From positions 1-64,000 of the forward strand of contig LRMT01000020.1 of NCBI GenBank assembly GCA_001725945.1: DNA of 64,000 bases, given 5' to 3'. The translations under genes were made by a program, and so were the position numbers. Positions within the stretch are counted from its first letter, which is position 1, and every line of letters begins with the position of its first letter. The notes under the pieces were generated by a model. That model worked only from the letters and a program-made list of their open reading frames with translations, was not told the origin of the DNA and did no database searches. Source of the stretch: Cupriavidus sp. UYMMa02A (GTDB taxonomy: Bacteria > Pseudomonadota > Gammaproteobacteria > Burkholderiales > Burkholderiaceae). This document shows, one piece after another, positions 1 through 9,281 of this stretch.

Positions 1-660
1 CCCGTGACGGGAGGCCCCGGCTCGCTCAGCACCCGGCAGCTTGCCGCCGAACTGGGCGTGAGCCCCGCCAGCGTGTCGCGCACTGGCGCGCCAGCGGACT
101 GCCGCCACGGCGCGGCACCGCGGTGACGGATATGCAGCCCGGTGCCACGCGCGTCAACCTGCGCGCCGCGGAAATCGTCGGCGTCTATGTTGCCGAGCCC
201 GAGCACGCGATCGTGGTGGCGCTGGAAGCCGATACGGTGGCTACGGACGCGGCCCCGGCCTCGGATGCGGCGGCGCGCCACAGTGCGACCTACCGCCGCG
301 CGCTGGCGGCCTCTTTCATGACGGCGCTCAAGGTCATCGATGGCAGCACCGCGCCGGCGTTTCAGGACGGCCGGACATCCTGCTGGCTGGCCTTCCTGCA
401 TACGCTGGCCGAACGGGTGCCGGCCGGGCGCCCGCTGCTGATCGTGGCGGACAACGCGGTCTCGCACAACCATCCCGAGGTGCGCGACCTGCTCGCCGCG
501 CAATGCTGGACCGTCAGCCTCGCGGCAGGGCAGGCGGCATGGATGCGCGCCGTGCAGAGCCTGCTGCGCGATGCGGCCGACGGGCTGCCAGCCGGCATTC
601 CGCAAGTGCTGGCCGTGATCGGCGAGCATGCGCGTGGGCCGTTCCACTGGATTCGCGGTG
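1..660 (+). pseudogene. IS630-like DDE transposase relative, 5'-truncated, degenerate
   Basis: The window opens inside a gene. Bases 1-81 encode a helix-turn-helix end (TRQLAAELGVSPASVSR) and, after one missing base near 82, the frame beginning WRASGLPP continues to about 660. The order of blocks follows IS630-family transposases: EIVGVYVAEPEHAIVV, then a strand matching the family's IVDN-Y-THKHP segment but reading IVADNAVSHNHP, then a stretch where the catalytic Glu of the S-W-L-N-x-V-E motif should be, here AWMRAVQSLL. The first Asp motif (usually V-D-E-K) reads ALEAD. The transposase active site is therefore probably lost. It could be a decayed element or a domesticated DNA-binding relative. 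No terminal repeats are seen. Confidence 0.5.
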
Positions 661-845
661 CCGGCGCCACCGGCCACCCGCAAGCGCCGGAAGGAAGCCC
701 GAGTCCGTACACCGCGCACGCGCGGCATCGCTGCGCCGGCGTCACCTGCGCGCCGGCTGGCCGTTCGCCGGCGGCTTGCGCTGCGGAGTTCGACCTTGCG
801 AGCTCACCGCTATCCGCGCAGCCGGATCTGCCCGGACAGTTCTCC

Positions 846-3709
846 GTGTTGCCGGCGCAGTCCTTCCTCTCGCTCGTGCCAGGCCTCGACACGCGGCTGG
901 GGCGGGCGGGACCGCCGCGTCCGCTGCAGCCGGTGGCCAGCGCCAAGCTGCTGCCGCCCCGGCATGCCCGCAAGCTGTTGCCGCGCGAGCGCTGATGAAC
1001 CGGCTGCTCGACGCGCGCCGCCAGCGCTGCGTGGTGATCCAGGGCCAGGCCGGCGCGGGCAAGACCAGCACGCTGATGGCGTGGCGCAAGGCACTGATCT
1101 CGCTGGGCTTCGACGTGAGCTGGCTCGCACTGTCCGCCGAGGACAACGAGCCAATGCGATTCTTCGACTGCCTGCTCGCCAGCCTTGCCGAGGTCGATCC
1201 CGGCGTCGCGCGCGATGCCGCCATGCAGGTAGCCGGCGGGCAGGATGACGACGCCATCGAACAGTGGGTAATCGCACTGGTGCAGGCGCTCGGCCCGCGC
1301 GAGCGTGAGCTGGTGCTGATGATCGACGACTTGCACCACATTACCGATGCGCGCGTCTACCGCGCGCTGCAGCGCCTGCTCGACTACGCTCCCGCGCATC
1401 TGCACCTCGCCTTCAGCTCGCGCAGCGCGTTGCCGCTGGCGCTGGAGGCCCTGCGCGCGCAGGGCCTGCTGACCGAGATCGACATGCGCGATCTGCGCTT
1501 TACCGCCGAGGAATCCGCGCGTTTCCTCGAAGAGCAGCTCGGCACCATCGCGCCGCGCGACGCGGCCGCGCTGCACGAGCTGACCGACGGCTGGGTGGCA
1601 GGGCTGCAGCTTTTCGCGGTGGACCTGCGTGCGCGCCGCACCGGCGACTATCCGCTCACCAAGGTGCGCGACCCCCGCGCCTTTGCCGCCTTTTTCGAGC
1701 GCGAGGTACTGGGCTTGCTCGCGCCGGATGACCTTGCGCTGCTTACGCGCATGTCCACCTGCCACCGGTTCTGTGCCGACCTGTGCACCGCGATGCCGGG
1801 AGAGACCGAGACGGCATCGCGCATCGGCGATCGCCTGGCTCGGCTCGAATCGGACAACCTCTTCATCACGCAGGTGGACAGCCAGGACCGCGATGTGTGG
1901 TATCGCATCCACCCGCTGCTGCGCGAGACACTGCTGGCCGGGCTGGATCCGGTCCAGGGTGACACCGACCATGCGGTCGATGGGCTTGATAGTGCCAACG
2001 CAGTCGACGCGGGCGAGGAACACGGGGCATGCGAGCAGGGCGTCGCCCGCGCGCTCCACGCCGCGGCCTGGCGCTGGTTCGATCGGCGCGGCCACCTCGA
2101 CGACGCGGTCTACCACGCGGTGCGTGCCGGCGAAGTCGAGGCCGCCGCGACGATGGTCGAAGGCTGCGGACATGCGCTGCTCAAGCGCGGCGAGCTGCAA
2201 CAACTGCTGGCGCTGGTGCGCCGGCTGCCCGATGAGCAGGTGTACAACCGCTTCGGCCTGCTGGCACTTGTGTCATTCCTGCAGCTCTATATGCGCGATG
2301 TCGACGGCTTGCGCCGGAGCCTGGAACGCCTCGAGCCGCTGAGCGACCGTAGCAACGCCGTGCATCAGTACGTCGTCTGCCTGCTGCGCGCAGGCCGCGC
2401 CGTGCAGGTCGACGACCCCGATACCGTGCTCGGCATGCTGCCGGCGCTGTGGGCGATTCCGCCCGAGGCGGACGATCTCTGGTGGACGGCCCGCCGGAAC
2501 GTGTTGTCGTGGCTCTTCATCCTGCGCGGCGAGTACGACGAGGCGCGCCGCCTGCAGGAAGACACCGAGCGCCGCAGCAGCGTGCCGCGCAGCAGTCTGT
2601 TCGGCCGCTATATCACTGCCATGAGCCTGGTGATGGAAGGCGAGATCGAACGTGCGGGCCGGAGTGCGCGCGAAGTGCTGCGCGAATCGGAACGGCAGGG
2701 CGTGACATTCCTTGGCCTGACGTGCATGGCGGCGGGGCTGCTGGCCGACATCCTGTACGAACTGAATGACCCCGAGGGCGCGTGCCAGTTGCTTGAGCCG
2801 CGCATCGGCATGCTCGAGCGCGTGTCGCTGCCCGACGTGGTCCTGCGCGCGCTCACGCTGCTGTCGAACGCGCATTGGCAGGCCGGCAGGCGTGCGCAGG
2901 CTGGCACCTGCCTGGACCGGCTCGAGGCGTACGCCGCGCGCAACAGCCTCGACCGCCTGCAGACGGAGGCCCTGGCCCTGCGCCTGCGCCGGCATCTGCA
3001 GCAGGCCGAGACCGAGCGTGCCGGCACTGTGTTGCGCCAGATTCAGCAACTGGCCCTGCGCCATGCCGGCGAGACCGGCACAGTGGCCCGGCATATCACG
3101 CTGGCCGCCGCGCGGGCGGAGGTCGAGATGTCGCTCTACACGCAGGACTACGCCGTGGCCGCGGCACGCCTTGAAGCCCTGCTGGCGCGCGAGACGTGCG
3201 GCAAGCCATTGCGCACCGCCGCGTTGTGGCTGCAGCTGGCGATGGCACGCCATGCCTCGGGCAATACGCGAGGGGCACGCCCGGCCTTCCTGAGCGCGCT
3301 GCGCGCCGGCCACGGGGCGGGCCTGATCCGCACGCTGCTTGACGTCACCGGCGGCGCGCCGCAGGTGTTTTCGGAGCTGGCCGCCGAAGGCATCGACGAG
3401 CCGGTGCTGGCCTTCTATGCACGCCGGCTGCAGGCTGCAGGCGCCGCGGCCGGTGCCGCGGTGCCGCGCGCTGCTGACGAGGCCGCGCCGGCCGCCGTGC
3501 TGAGCGAGCGCGAGCGAGAGATCCTCGGGCTGCTCGCGCAGGCGATGTCGAACAAGAAGATCGCCAGCGTGCTCAACGTATCGCCGGAAACGGTGAAGTG
3601 GCACCTGAAGAACATCTACGCGAAGCTTGGCGTCAACGGCCGTGGCCGCGCGGCCGCGCGGCTGCGGGACATCGTAACGCAAGAGCGGGGCAGCGCCCTG
3701 GCCGCGTGA
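846..3709 (+). CDS. MalT/LuxR-type STAND transcriptional regulator
   Basis: Large (about 954 aa) signal-transduction ATPase with a C-terminal LuxR helix-turn-helix. It begins with the family's typical lead-in (KLLPPRHARKLLPRER), then a Walker A motif GQAGAGKTS near residue 70, a Walker B-like strand LVLMIDDLHH, a central helical/TPR-like region, and a LuxR DNA-binding domain at about residues 885-945 (LSEREREILGLL ... NKKIASVLNVSPETVKWHL). The first part is in a different frame from the rest. One base is missing at about 993, so the true start lies upstream of the ATG at 995; the GTG at 846 is the best candidate I see, though weak. In this genus group such regulators often accompany acyl-CoA metabolism, which fits the genes downstream. 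Its inducer cannot be told from sequence. Confidence 0.85.
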
Positions 3710-3940
3710 GCGGTACCGCGACACCGCAGGCACGGAGGCAGGAAAGCGACGGCAGGGTGGCGCTGTAGCGGGCGCCAACCCCCTGTCCGCCTATGCGCCG
3801 TGACAAGCGGCGCATTAAGTCTCGCCATAAGTTCCTCCCCTGCTGTCCACCCGCGTCGGGTAGTACCCCCCGGACGCCCCGGCCCCGATGATGGACTCAA
3901 CAAGGCAGCAGTGCCGGATTCCCCCGGCTTCCATCGCGTC

Positions 3941-4502
3941 ATGTCCATCCACACTTCGTACCCCGCTCAACTGCCAGCCGGCGATCCGCCCGCAGCCAGC
4001 GTCACCGGCTGTGCGCTGTTCCGCCAGCTGGAAGCGCTGGCGGACGCGCAGCCGGACAGCGTGGCCGTGGGCTGCGCCACCTACCGCGACCTGGTTGACG
4101 CGAGCCTCGCTCTGGCCGGTTACATGCAGCAGCGGCTCGGTGTGCGCGCGGGCGACCACGTCCTGCTGATGCTGGACGGCGGTGAGTCGTCGGCCATTGC
4201 CACCTATGCCATCGCCCGCTGCGGCGCGCAGGCCGTTGCGCTCGATGTGTCGGGAGATGGGCGCGGAGATCGGGCGGCAGACGGCGGCGCATGGCGTGCA
4301 GGTAGCGATCGCGCCGCCCGGGGCATTGCCGGCGTTGGCGCCGCTGCTCGACGACGGATCGCTGTACGGCTGCATCGTGCCCGGCGCAGGCCAGTTCGCG
4401 CGGCCGGCCGTCCACGACTTCGCGGGCGCCGTAGCGGCCGGTATCGCGCCGGTGCCATTGCCAGCCGGTCACCGGTGCGGTTGTTCCGGCGCTGCCTTGT
4501 GA
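3941..4502 (+). pseudogene. Truncated AMP-binding acyl-CoA ligase N-terminal fragment
   Basis: The ATG at 3941 opens about 80 residues that resemble the N-terminal domain of acyl-CoA/acyl-ACP ligases (LFRQLEALADAQPDSVAV ... LGVRAGDHVLLML ... YAIARCGAQAVALD). A change of frame near 4250 leads into REMGAEIGRQTAAHGVQVAI, and the reading ends at 4502. The total is only about 187 aa, against 500-600 for the family. The ATP-binding P-loop (SSGTTG-type) and the whole C-terminal domain are absent. It sits 45 bp upstream of the SDR gene and may be the relic of an acyl-CoA ligase once at the head of this catabolic operon. Confidence 0.55.
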
Positions 4503-4547
4503 GATTCAGTTCCTGACGAATTCTTTGACCAGTAGTGGAGACACAGC

Positions 4548-5456
4548 ATGAGCTTGCTTGAAGGAAAGGTTGTCATCGTGACCGGCGCAGGCGCCGGTGT
4601 CGGCAAGGGTATCGCGATGGAAGCCGCGCGCCAGCGCGCGCGTGATCGTGAACGATCTCGGCGTAGCATCGATGGCTCGGGCGGCAGCGCCGGCCCCGCG
4701 CAGCAGACCGTGGACGAAATCAAGGCGCTCGGCGGTGAGGCCGCAGCCAATACCGATAGCGTGGCGGACTGGGAATCGGCCCAGAAGATTGCCCAGCAGG
4801 CCATGGACCTGTACGGCCGCATCGACGGCGTGGTGAACAACGCCGGCAACCTGCGCGACGTCATGTTCCACAAGATGACCGAGGAAGAGTTCGATTCTGT
4901 GATCCGCGTGCACCTGAAGGGCACGTGGAACGTGTCGCGCTCCGTCGCGCCGCACTTCAAGGCCCAGGAAAGCGGCGCCTACGTGCACATGACGTCGACC
5001 TCGGGGCTGATCGGCAACGTGGGCCAGGCCAACTACGCCGCCGCCAAGATGGGCATCGTCGGCCTGTCGAAGTCGATCGCGCTCGACATGAAGAAGTTCA
5101 ACGTGCGCTCGAACTGCATCGCACCGTTCGCGTTCACGCGCATGGTCGGAAGCATTCCGGCCAACACGCCGGAAGCCGTGGAGCGCATGAAGATCCATAT
5201 GCGCATGGAGCCGGGCAAGATCGCCCCGTTCACGCTGGCGCTGCTGACCGACCAGGCCAAGGACGTCAACGGCCAGATCTTCGGCGTGCGCAGCAACGAG
5301 ATCTACCTGATGTCGCAGCCGCGCCCGATCCGCACCGCCCACAACGACCAGGGCTGGACCGTGGAGAGCTGCCTGGAGCGTGCGATCCCGATGTTCCGTC
5401 CGTCGATGTTCCCGCTGGATCTCTCGCGCGACGCGTTCGCGTGGGATCCGGTCTGA
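4548..5456 (+). CDS. SDR-family 3-hydroxyacyl-CoA/alcohol dehydrogenase
   Basis: About 302 aa short-chain dehydrogenase, longer than classical FabG and resembling the dehydrogenase part of multifunctional enzyme 2. Visible are the Rossmann motif TGAGAGVGKG, NNAG, a catalytic Ser in TSTSGLIG and YAAAK for Tyr-x-x-x-Lys. Residues of about 28-42 read as a basic low-complexity string, but the +1 frame over 4630-4680 gives ARVIVNDLGVAS, the expected second beta strand with its NAD-selective Asp. Two compensating indels therefore probably bracket this patch. A GGAGACACAGC ribosome-binding site precedes the ATG. First complete gene of an SDR-ACAD-ACAD-MaoC operon; the likely role is oxidation of a beta-hydroxyacyl-CoA. 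Confidence 0.85.
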   Translation: MSLLEGKVVIVTGAGAGVGKGIAMEAARQRARDRERSRRSIDGSGGSAGPAQQTVDEIKALGGEAAANTDSVADWESAQKIAQQAMDLYGRIDGVVNNAGNLRDVMFHKMTEEEFDSVIRVHLKGTWNVSRSVAPHFKAQESGAYVHMTSTSGLIGNVGQANYAAAKMGIVGLSKSIALDMKKFNVRSNCIAPFAFTRMVGSIPANTPEAVERMKIHMRMEPGKIAPFTLALLTDQAKDVNGQIFGVRSNEIYLMSQPRPIRTAHNDQGWTVESCLERAIPMFRPSMFPLDLSRDAFAWDPV

Positions 5457-5533
5457 GCATTGCCGCGCATGGGGTAGCAGTTGGCGGCCGGCCGCCGGGG
5501 GGCTGGCCGCTTAGTGGATGACAAGGAACAGAC

Positions 5534-6739
5534 ATGGATTTTCAGCCTGACCTCAGCCTGGAGGCGTTCCGCGAAGACGTGCGGGCCTTCCTGCGCGACA
5601 AGTTGCCGGCAGACCTGGCGGGCCGCTCGCGTATCGGCACCCGCTCACCGCGCGAGGAGCTGGCGCGCTGGCAGCGCATTCTCAACGAACAGGGCTGGGG
5701 GGCGCCGTATTGGCCGACGGCGCACGGCGGCACGGGATGGAACGTGCTCGAGCGCCTGGCGTTCGATGAGGAATGCACGTTGGCCGGAGCACCGACACAG
5801 GACGTCGGCGCACAGAAGCTGCTCGGCCCGGTGCTCAATGAGTTCGCCACGCCCGAGCAGAAAGCCGAGCACCTGCCGCACATCTTCGGCGGCACGCGTA
5901 CATGGTGCCAGGGCTTCTCGGAGCCTGGCTCAGGTTCCGACCTCGCATCGCTGCGCACGTCGGCTGTGCGCGACGGCGACGAGTATGTGGTCAACGGCCA
6001 GAAGATCTGGACCAGCCACGGGCATCGCGCCGACTGGATTTTCCTGTTGGTTCGGACCAACACCGAAGTCAAGAAGCAGGCCGGCATCAGCTTCCTGCTG
6101 GTGGACATGAAGACGCCGGGCATCACCGTGCGTCCGATCTACACCATCGACGGTTGCCATCACCTGAACGAGACCTTCTTCGACAACGTGCGCGTGCCGG
6201 TGAAGAACCTCGTCGGCGCCGAGGGCGACGGCTGGAAGATCACCAAGTTCCTGCTGAACAACGAGCACGCCGCCGCGGCCGACCTGCCGATGCTGCGCCG
6301 CTACATGCGCCAGATCCGCAGCCTTGCCCGGCAACGCGACGCCGAAGGCCGCGCGCTGATCGAGCGCCCGCACATCGCGCAGCAGGTGGCCCGTTTCGAA
6401 GCCGAACTGAACGCCATCGCCATGCTGGTGCAGCGCGTGGCCGCGCTGGAGCAGGCCGAGGACCACAGTCCGGCCGCGCATGCGCTGGGCTCGATGCTGA
6501 AGGTCCGTGGCACGGAGCTGCAGCAGCGCATCAGCTGCTTCGTCGTCGAAGCGCTGGGCGATTACGGCCCGGTGGCCTACGCCGCGCCCGAGGGCGATGC
6601 CAGCGCCGAGCCGCTGCCGATGCAGGATGTGGCGCGCGGCATGGCCAACGAATTGTTCTTCCGCCGGGCTTCGACCATCTACGGGGGCACCAGCGAAGTC
6701 CAGCGCGGCATCATCGCCCGCGCCTTGTTCCAACTCTGA
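5534..6739 (+). CDS. Acyl-CoA dehydrogenase, PimC-like large subunit
   Basis: 401 aa, intact. FAD-dependent alpha,beta-dehydrogenation of an acyl-CoA thioester. Family signatures in order: WCQGFSEPGSGSDLASL (FAD/substrate loop), QKIWTSHGHRADW, GISFLLVDMKTPGITVRPI, and a C-terminal IYGGTSEVQRGIIA. The segment TEVKKQAGISFLLVDMK and the run after it are very like the large subunit of two-component pimeloyl-CoA dehydrogenases. The usual YEGT catalytic Glu position reads YGGT, so the catalytic base must lie elsewhere or come from another residue. It is followed after 34 bp by a second dehydrogenase gene, which points to a hetero-oligomer. The real substrate (dicarboxylyl-, branched or alicyclic CoA) is not determinable here. 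Confidence 0.9.
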   Translation: MDFQPDLSLEAFREDVRAFLRDKLPADLAGRSRIGTRSPREELARWQRILNEQGWGAPYWPTAHGGTGWNVLERLAFDEECTLAGAPTQDVGAQKLLGPVLNEFATPEQKAEHLPHIFGGTRTWCQGFSEPGSGSDLASLRTSAVRDGDEYVVNGQKIWTSHGHRADWIFLLVRTNTEVKKQAGISFLLVDMKTPGITVRPIYTIDGCHHLNETFFDNVRVPVKNLVGAEGDGWKITKFLLNNEHAAAADLPMLRRYMRQIRSLARQRDAEGRALIERPHIAQQVARFEAELNAIAMLVQRVAALEQAEDHSPAAHALGSMLKVRGTELQQRISCFVVEALGDYGPVAYAAPEGDASAEPLPMQDVARGMANELFFRRASTIYGGTSEVQRGIIARALFQL

Positions 6740-6773
6740 TGTCCCGACGCACGTCTCCTGGCACATAACGATC

Positions 6774-7937
6774 ATGAATTTCAATCTCACTTCCGAGCAG
6801 CAAATGCTGCAGGACAGCGTGGCCCGCTTCGTCGAGAAAGACTACGACTTCGAGGCCCGCACCGCACTGGTCAAGGCAGGCTCGCGCTGCGACGCCAGGC
6901 ATTGGAACACCTTCGCCAACAACGGCTGGCTTGCCGCTGCGCTGCCGGAAGAGCAGGGCGGCCTGGGCGGTACGCTGCTGGACACCGTGCTGATTGCCGG
7001 CCAGCTTGGCCGCGGCCTCGTAATCGAGCCGTACCTCGGCTGTGCAGTCGCCGCGGCGCAGACGCTGCTGGCTGCCGCCACGCCGGCCCAGCGCGACGCG
7101 CTGCTGCCGGCCCTGGCCGAAGGCTCGCGCAAATTCGCGCTGGCCTACAGCGAAGCCGGTTCACGCGGCCTGCCGACGCCCGTTTCCACGCATGCCGACG
7201 CCGCACCGGGCGGCTATGTGCTGAATGGCGTCAAGACCCTGGTGCTCGGCGGCACCGAAGCCGACAGTTTCATCGTCTCGGCCATGACGCCGATCGCGCA
7301 GCCTGCCAGCGCACATGACGGCGGCGAACCGCGCCTGTTCGTGGTCGCAGCCGACGCACCCGGCGTGACGCGCCGCGCGCTGCCGCTGCATGACGGCACC
7401 TGGGCCGCCGAAGTGACGTTCGACGGCGTGGAGGTCAAGGCCGACGCGCTCCTTGGCGAGCCTGGTACGGGACTGGCAGCGCTCCGGCAAGGCCTGCTGC
7501 ACGGGACCGCCGCGCTGTGCGCGGAGCTCGTGGGCGCCATGGAAAAGACCATCGAGATCACGTCCGAATACCTGAAGGTGCGCCAGCAGTTCGGCGTGCC
7601 CATCGGCAGCTTCCAGGCCTTGCAGCACCGCATGGCCGACATGGCCGCCGAGATGGAAGTTGCGCGCTCGATGCTGTACGCATTGCTCGCCGCCGTGGAA
7701 ACCGGCACGCCGGAAGCGGTGCAGCGCACGATGTCTCAGGCCAAGTCGCTGATCGCGCGCGGCCAATACGTTTGCGGCCAGGGCATCCAGCTTCATGGCG
7801 GTATTGGCATGACCGAGGAATACACCGTCGGTCACTATTTCAAGCGCGCGGTGGTAGCCGATGCGCTCTTCGGCAACGCCGACCTGCATGAAGCGCTGGT
7901 CGCGCAGGCGTTGCAGCGATCCCTGACTACGGAGTGA
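6774..7937 (+). CDS. Acyl-CoA dehydrogenase, PimD-like small subunit
   Basis: 387 aa, intact, starting at the ATG of 6774 (MNFNLTSEQQMLQ). Middle and C-terminal domains are clear: YLKVRQQFGVPIGSFQALQH with the conserved FAD-binding Arg, and a C-terminal QGIQLHGGIGMTEEY followed by VGHYFKRA, which is typical of pimeloyl-CoA dehydrogenase small subunits. The FAD loop of the N-terminal half is degenerate (ALAYSEAGSRGLPTP), as is common for the partner subunit of heteromeric enzymes. It is expected to assemble with the product of the preceding gene. Its stop is 8 bp before the MaoC start. Confidence 0.88.
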   Translation: MNFNLTSEQQMLQDSVARFVEKDYDFEARTALVKAGSRCDARHWNTFANNGWLAAALPEEQGGLGGTLLDTVLIAGQLGRGLVIEPYLGCAVAAAQTLLAAATPAQRDALLPALAEGSRKFALAYSEAGSRGLPTPVSTHADAAPGGYVLNGVKTLVLGGTEADSFIVSAMTPIAQPASAHDGGEPRLFVVAADAPGVTRRALPLHDGTWAAEVTFDGVEVKADALLGEPGTGLAALRQGLLHGTAALCAELVGAMEKTIEITSEYLKVRQQFGVPIGSFQALQHRMADMAAEMEVARSMLYALLAAVETGTPEAVQRTMSQAKSLIARGQYVCGQGIQLHGGIGMTEEYTVGHYFKRAVVADALFGNADLHEALVAQALQRSLTTE

Positions 7938-7945
7938 GAACAGGC

Positions 7946-8401
7946 ATGAAAGTCTACGCAAAGATCAGTGACCTGCAGCCGCTGGTGGGCGAAATCATCG
8001 GCACCAGTGACTGGGTGATCATCGAACAGGGCCGCATCAACCAGTTCGCGGACGCGACTGGCGACCACCAGTGGATCCACGTCGATGCGGAACGCGCCAA
8101 GTCCGGCCCGTTTGGCGTGCCGATCGCACACGGCTTCCTGACGTTGAGCCTGCTGCCGGAGCTGACCAACTCGGCATATCGTGTGAGCGAAACCCGTACC
8201 GGCGTGAACTACGGGCTCGACAAGGTGCGCTTTCCGGCGCCGGTGCCGGTGAACAGCCGGCTGCGGGCACAGTTCAAGCTGCTGTCGTATGAGCCGCTGG
8301 AAGGCGGTGGGGCGCAGACCAAGGTTGAGATGATTGTTGAACGTGAGGGTGGGGAACGGCCGGTTTGTATTGCGGAGTCGATTGTTCGGAGGTATCCGTA
8401 A
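7946..8401 (+). CDS. MaoC-like (R)-enoyl-CoA hydratase
   Basis: 151 aa hot-dog-fold protein, intact. The hydratase-2 motif is present: FADATGDHQWIHVD (catalytic Asp and His of the D-x-x-x-x-H type), then PFGVPIAHGFLTLSLLP and the strand VNYGLDKVRFPAPVP. It would hydrate the 2-enoyl-CoA made by the two dehydrogenase subunits, after which the SDR oxidises the hydroxyacyl-CoA. The ATG at 7946 is chosen over the in-frame start at 7934 because the latter lies inside the previous gene and the homology begins at MKVYAKISDLQ. Last gene of the plus-strand operon. Confidence 0.9.
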   Translation: MKVYAKISDLQPLVGEIIGTSDWVIIEQGRINQFADATGDHQWIHVDAERAKSGPFGVPIAHGFLTLSLLPELTNSAYRVSETRTGVNYGLDKVRFPAPVPVNSRLRAQFKLLSYEPLEGGGAQTKVEMIVEREGGERPVCIAESIVRRYP

Positions 8402-8440
8402 GGGATTTGGTTTGGGGGTGGGGTCTTGGTGACTGACTGG

Positions 8441-9170
8441 GGCGTTGTGCTTGGCATGCGCTGCTGTTTCGCCGGCGCAGCCGGCGAGTCACTTTCTGTC
8501 CGAGCGACAGAAAGTAACCAAAGAACGCGTCGCTAGCCGCTGGCATCCATTCCACGGCGGCAGTGGCTCCAGCGACTTTGGACTCAGTCTTGGGGGGCGG
8601 CCGTTCGACCCTGCTACGCGCTGTTTTTCCGCATGGTGCCTGACGTCCACCGACTTTTGAACGAGCCCCGCCCACGCCGTGGCAGCCTGCTGCCAGTGTC
8701 ATCGGTCGAACGCCTTCGGCTGCGCTGCGCGCGGGTCAGTAGTCAGGCCGCTGCGGCCTCAGCCTGAACCTCGCCTCAGTGGCGATGCCTTGGGCGCATT
8801 GCATGCGCGAAGAAAAACAAGGTGAGCTTGGGCCTAACGATGGTGATGCCCGTGGCTCACCGACTACGACGTGCGCGTAGCGCAGCCGAAGGCGTCCCAC
8901 CGCTGAGGCTTGCAGCAGGCGTCCACGGCGTGGGCGGGGCTCGTTCAACAGCCAGTTGGCGTCAGGCACCGCGCGGAAAAACAGCGCGTAGCAGGGTCGA
9001 ACGGCCGACCACCAAGACTGAGTCCAAAGCCGCTCGAACCACTGCCGCCGTGGAATGGATGCCAGCGGCTAGCGACGCGTTTTTTGGTTAGTTTTTGTTC
9101 GCTCGCAAAAAGTGACTCGCCGGCTGCGCCGGCGAAACAGCAGCGCATGCCAAGAGAGACAACGCCGCCA
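8441..9170. repeat. Large imperfect inverted repeat with conserved hairpins
   Basis: Two arms of about 300 bp face each other: about 8441-8737 and 8868-9170, with a central spacer of about 130 bp. Arm 1 from 8451 (TTGGCATGCGCTGCTGTTTC) reappears as the reverse complement ending at 9154. Shared blocks run through GCCGGCGCAGCCGGCGAGTCACTT, AACGCGTCGCTAGCCGCT, CCATTCCACGGCGG, TTCGACCCTGCTACGCGCTG, CCCCGCCCACGCCGTGG and GCCTTCGGCTGCGCT. Each arm holds a short hairpin just inside the GCCGGC palindrome. No coding is supported. It lies between the convergent MaoC and acyl-CoA synthetase genes. It resembles the intergenic repeats with an AAAGTAACCAAAGAACGCGT-type core known in many Burkholderiaceae. 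Confidence 0.8.
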
Positions 9171-9280
9171 TACCAGAAATACCCAGCCCGCTACGCCGGC
9201 GAAACAGCGGCGCATGCCAAGCACGACGCCGCCGTCCATACCAGAAATGCCCCGCCGGCTACGCCGGCGAAACAACCAAC
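9118..9280. repeat. Short direct repeats, CCGGCTACGCCGGCGAAACA units
   Basis: Three spaced copies of a GC-rich palindrome followed by GCGAAACA lie next to the inverted repeat: at about 9118 (CCGGCTGCGCCGGCGAAACA), at about 9190 (CCGCTACGCCGGCGAAACA) and at about 9252 (CCGGCTACGCCGGCGAAACA). They are separated by about 65 bp. Between them are related GCATGCCAAG and CATACCAGAAAT segments. The units are short and diverged, so this is an intergenic repeat cluster, not a CRISPR array. Confidence 0.7.
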
Positions 9281-9281
9281 C

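Noticed and set aside
362-2203. Very long open frame antisense to the MalT/LuxR regulator
   Set aside because: It is antisense to a protein with clear ATPase and LuxR motifs, has no recognisable domain, and is explained by high GC at third positions.
4630-4680. A real basic insertion in the SDR protein
   Set aside because: The alternative frame gives the expected beta strand VIVNDLG, so two compensating indels are the simpler reading.
9118-9280. Possible short CRISPR array
   Set aside because: Only three diverged palindromic units, spacers that are themselves related, and no cas genes in the window.
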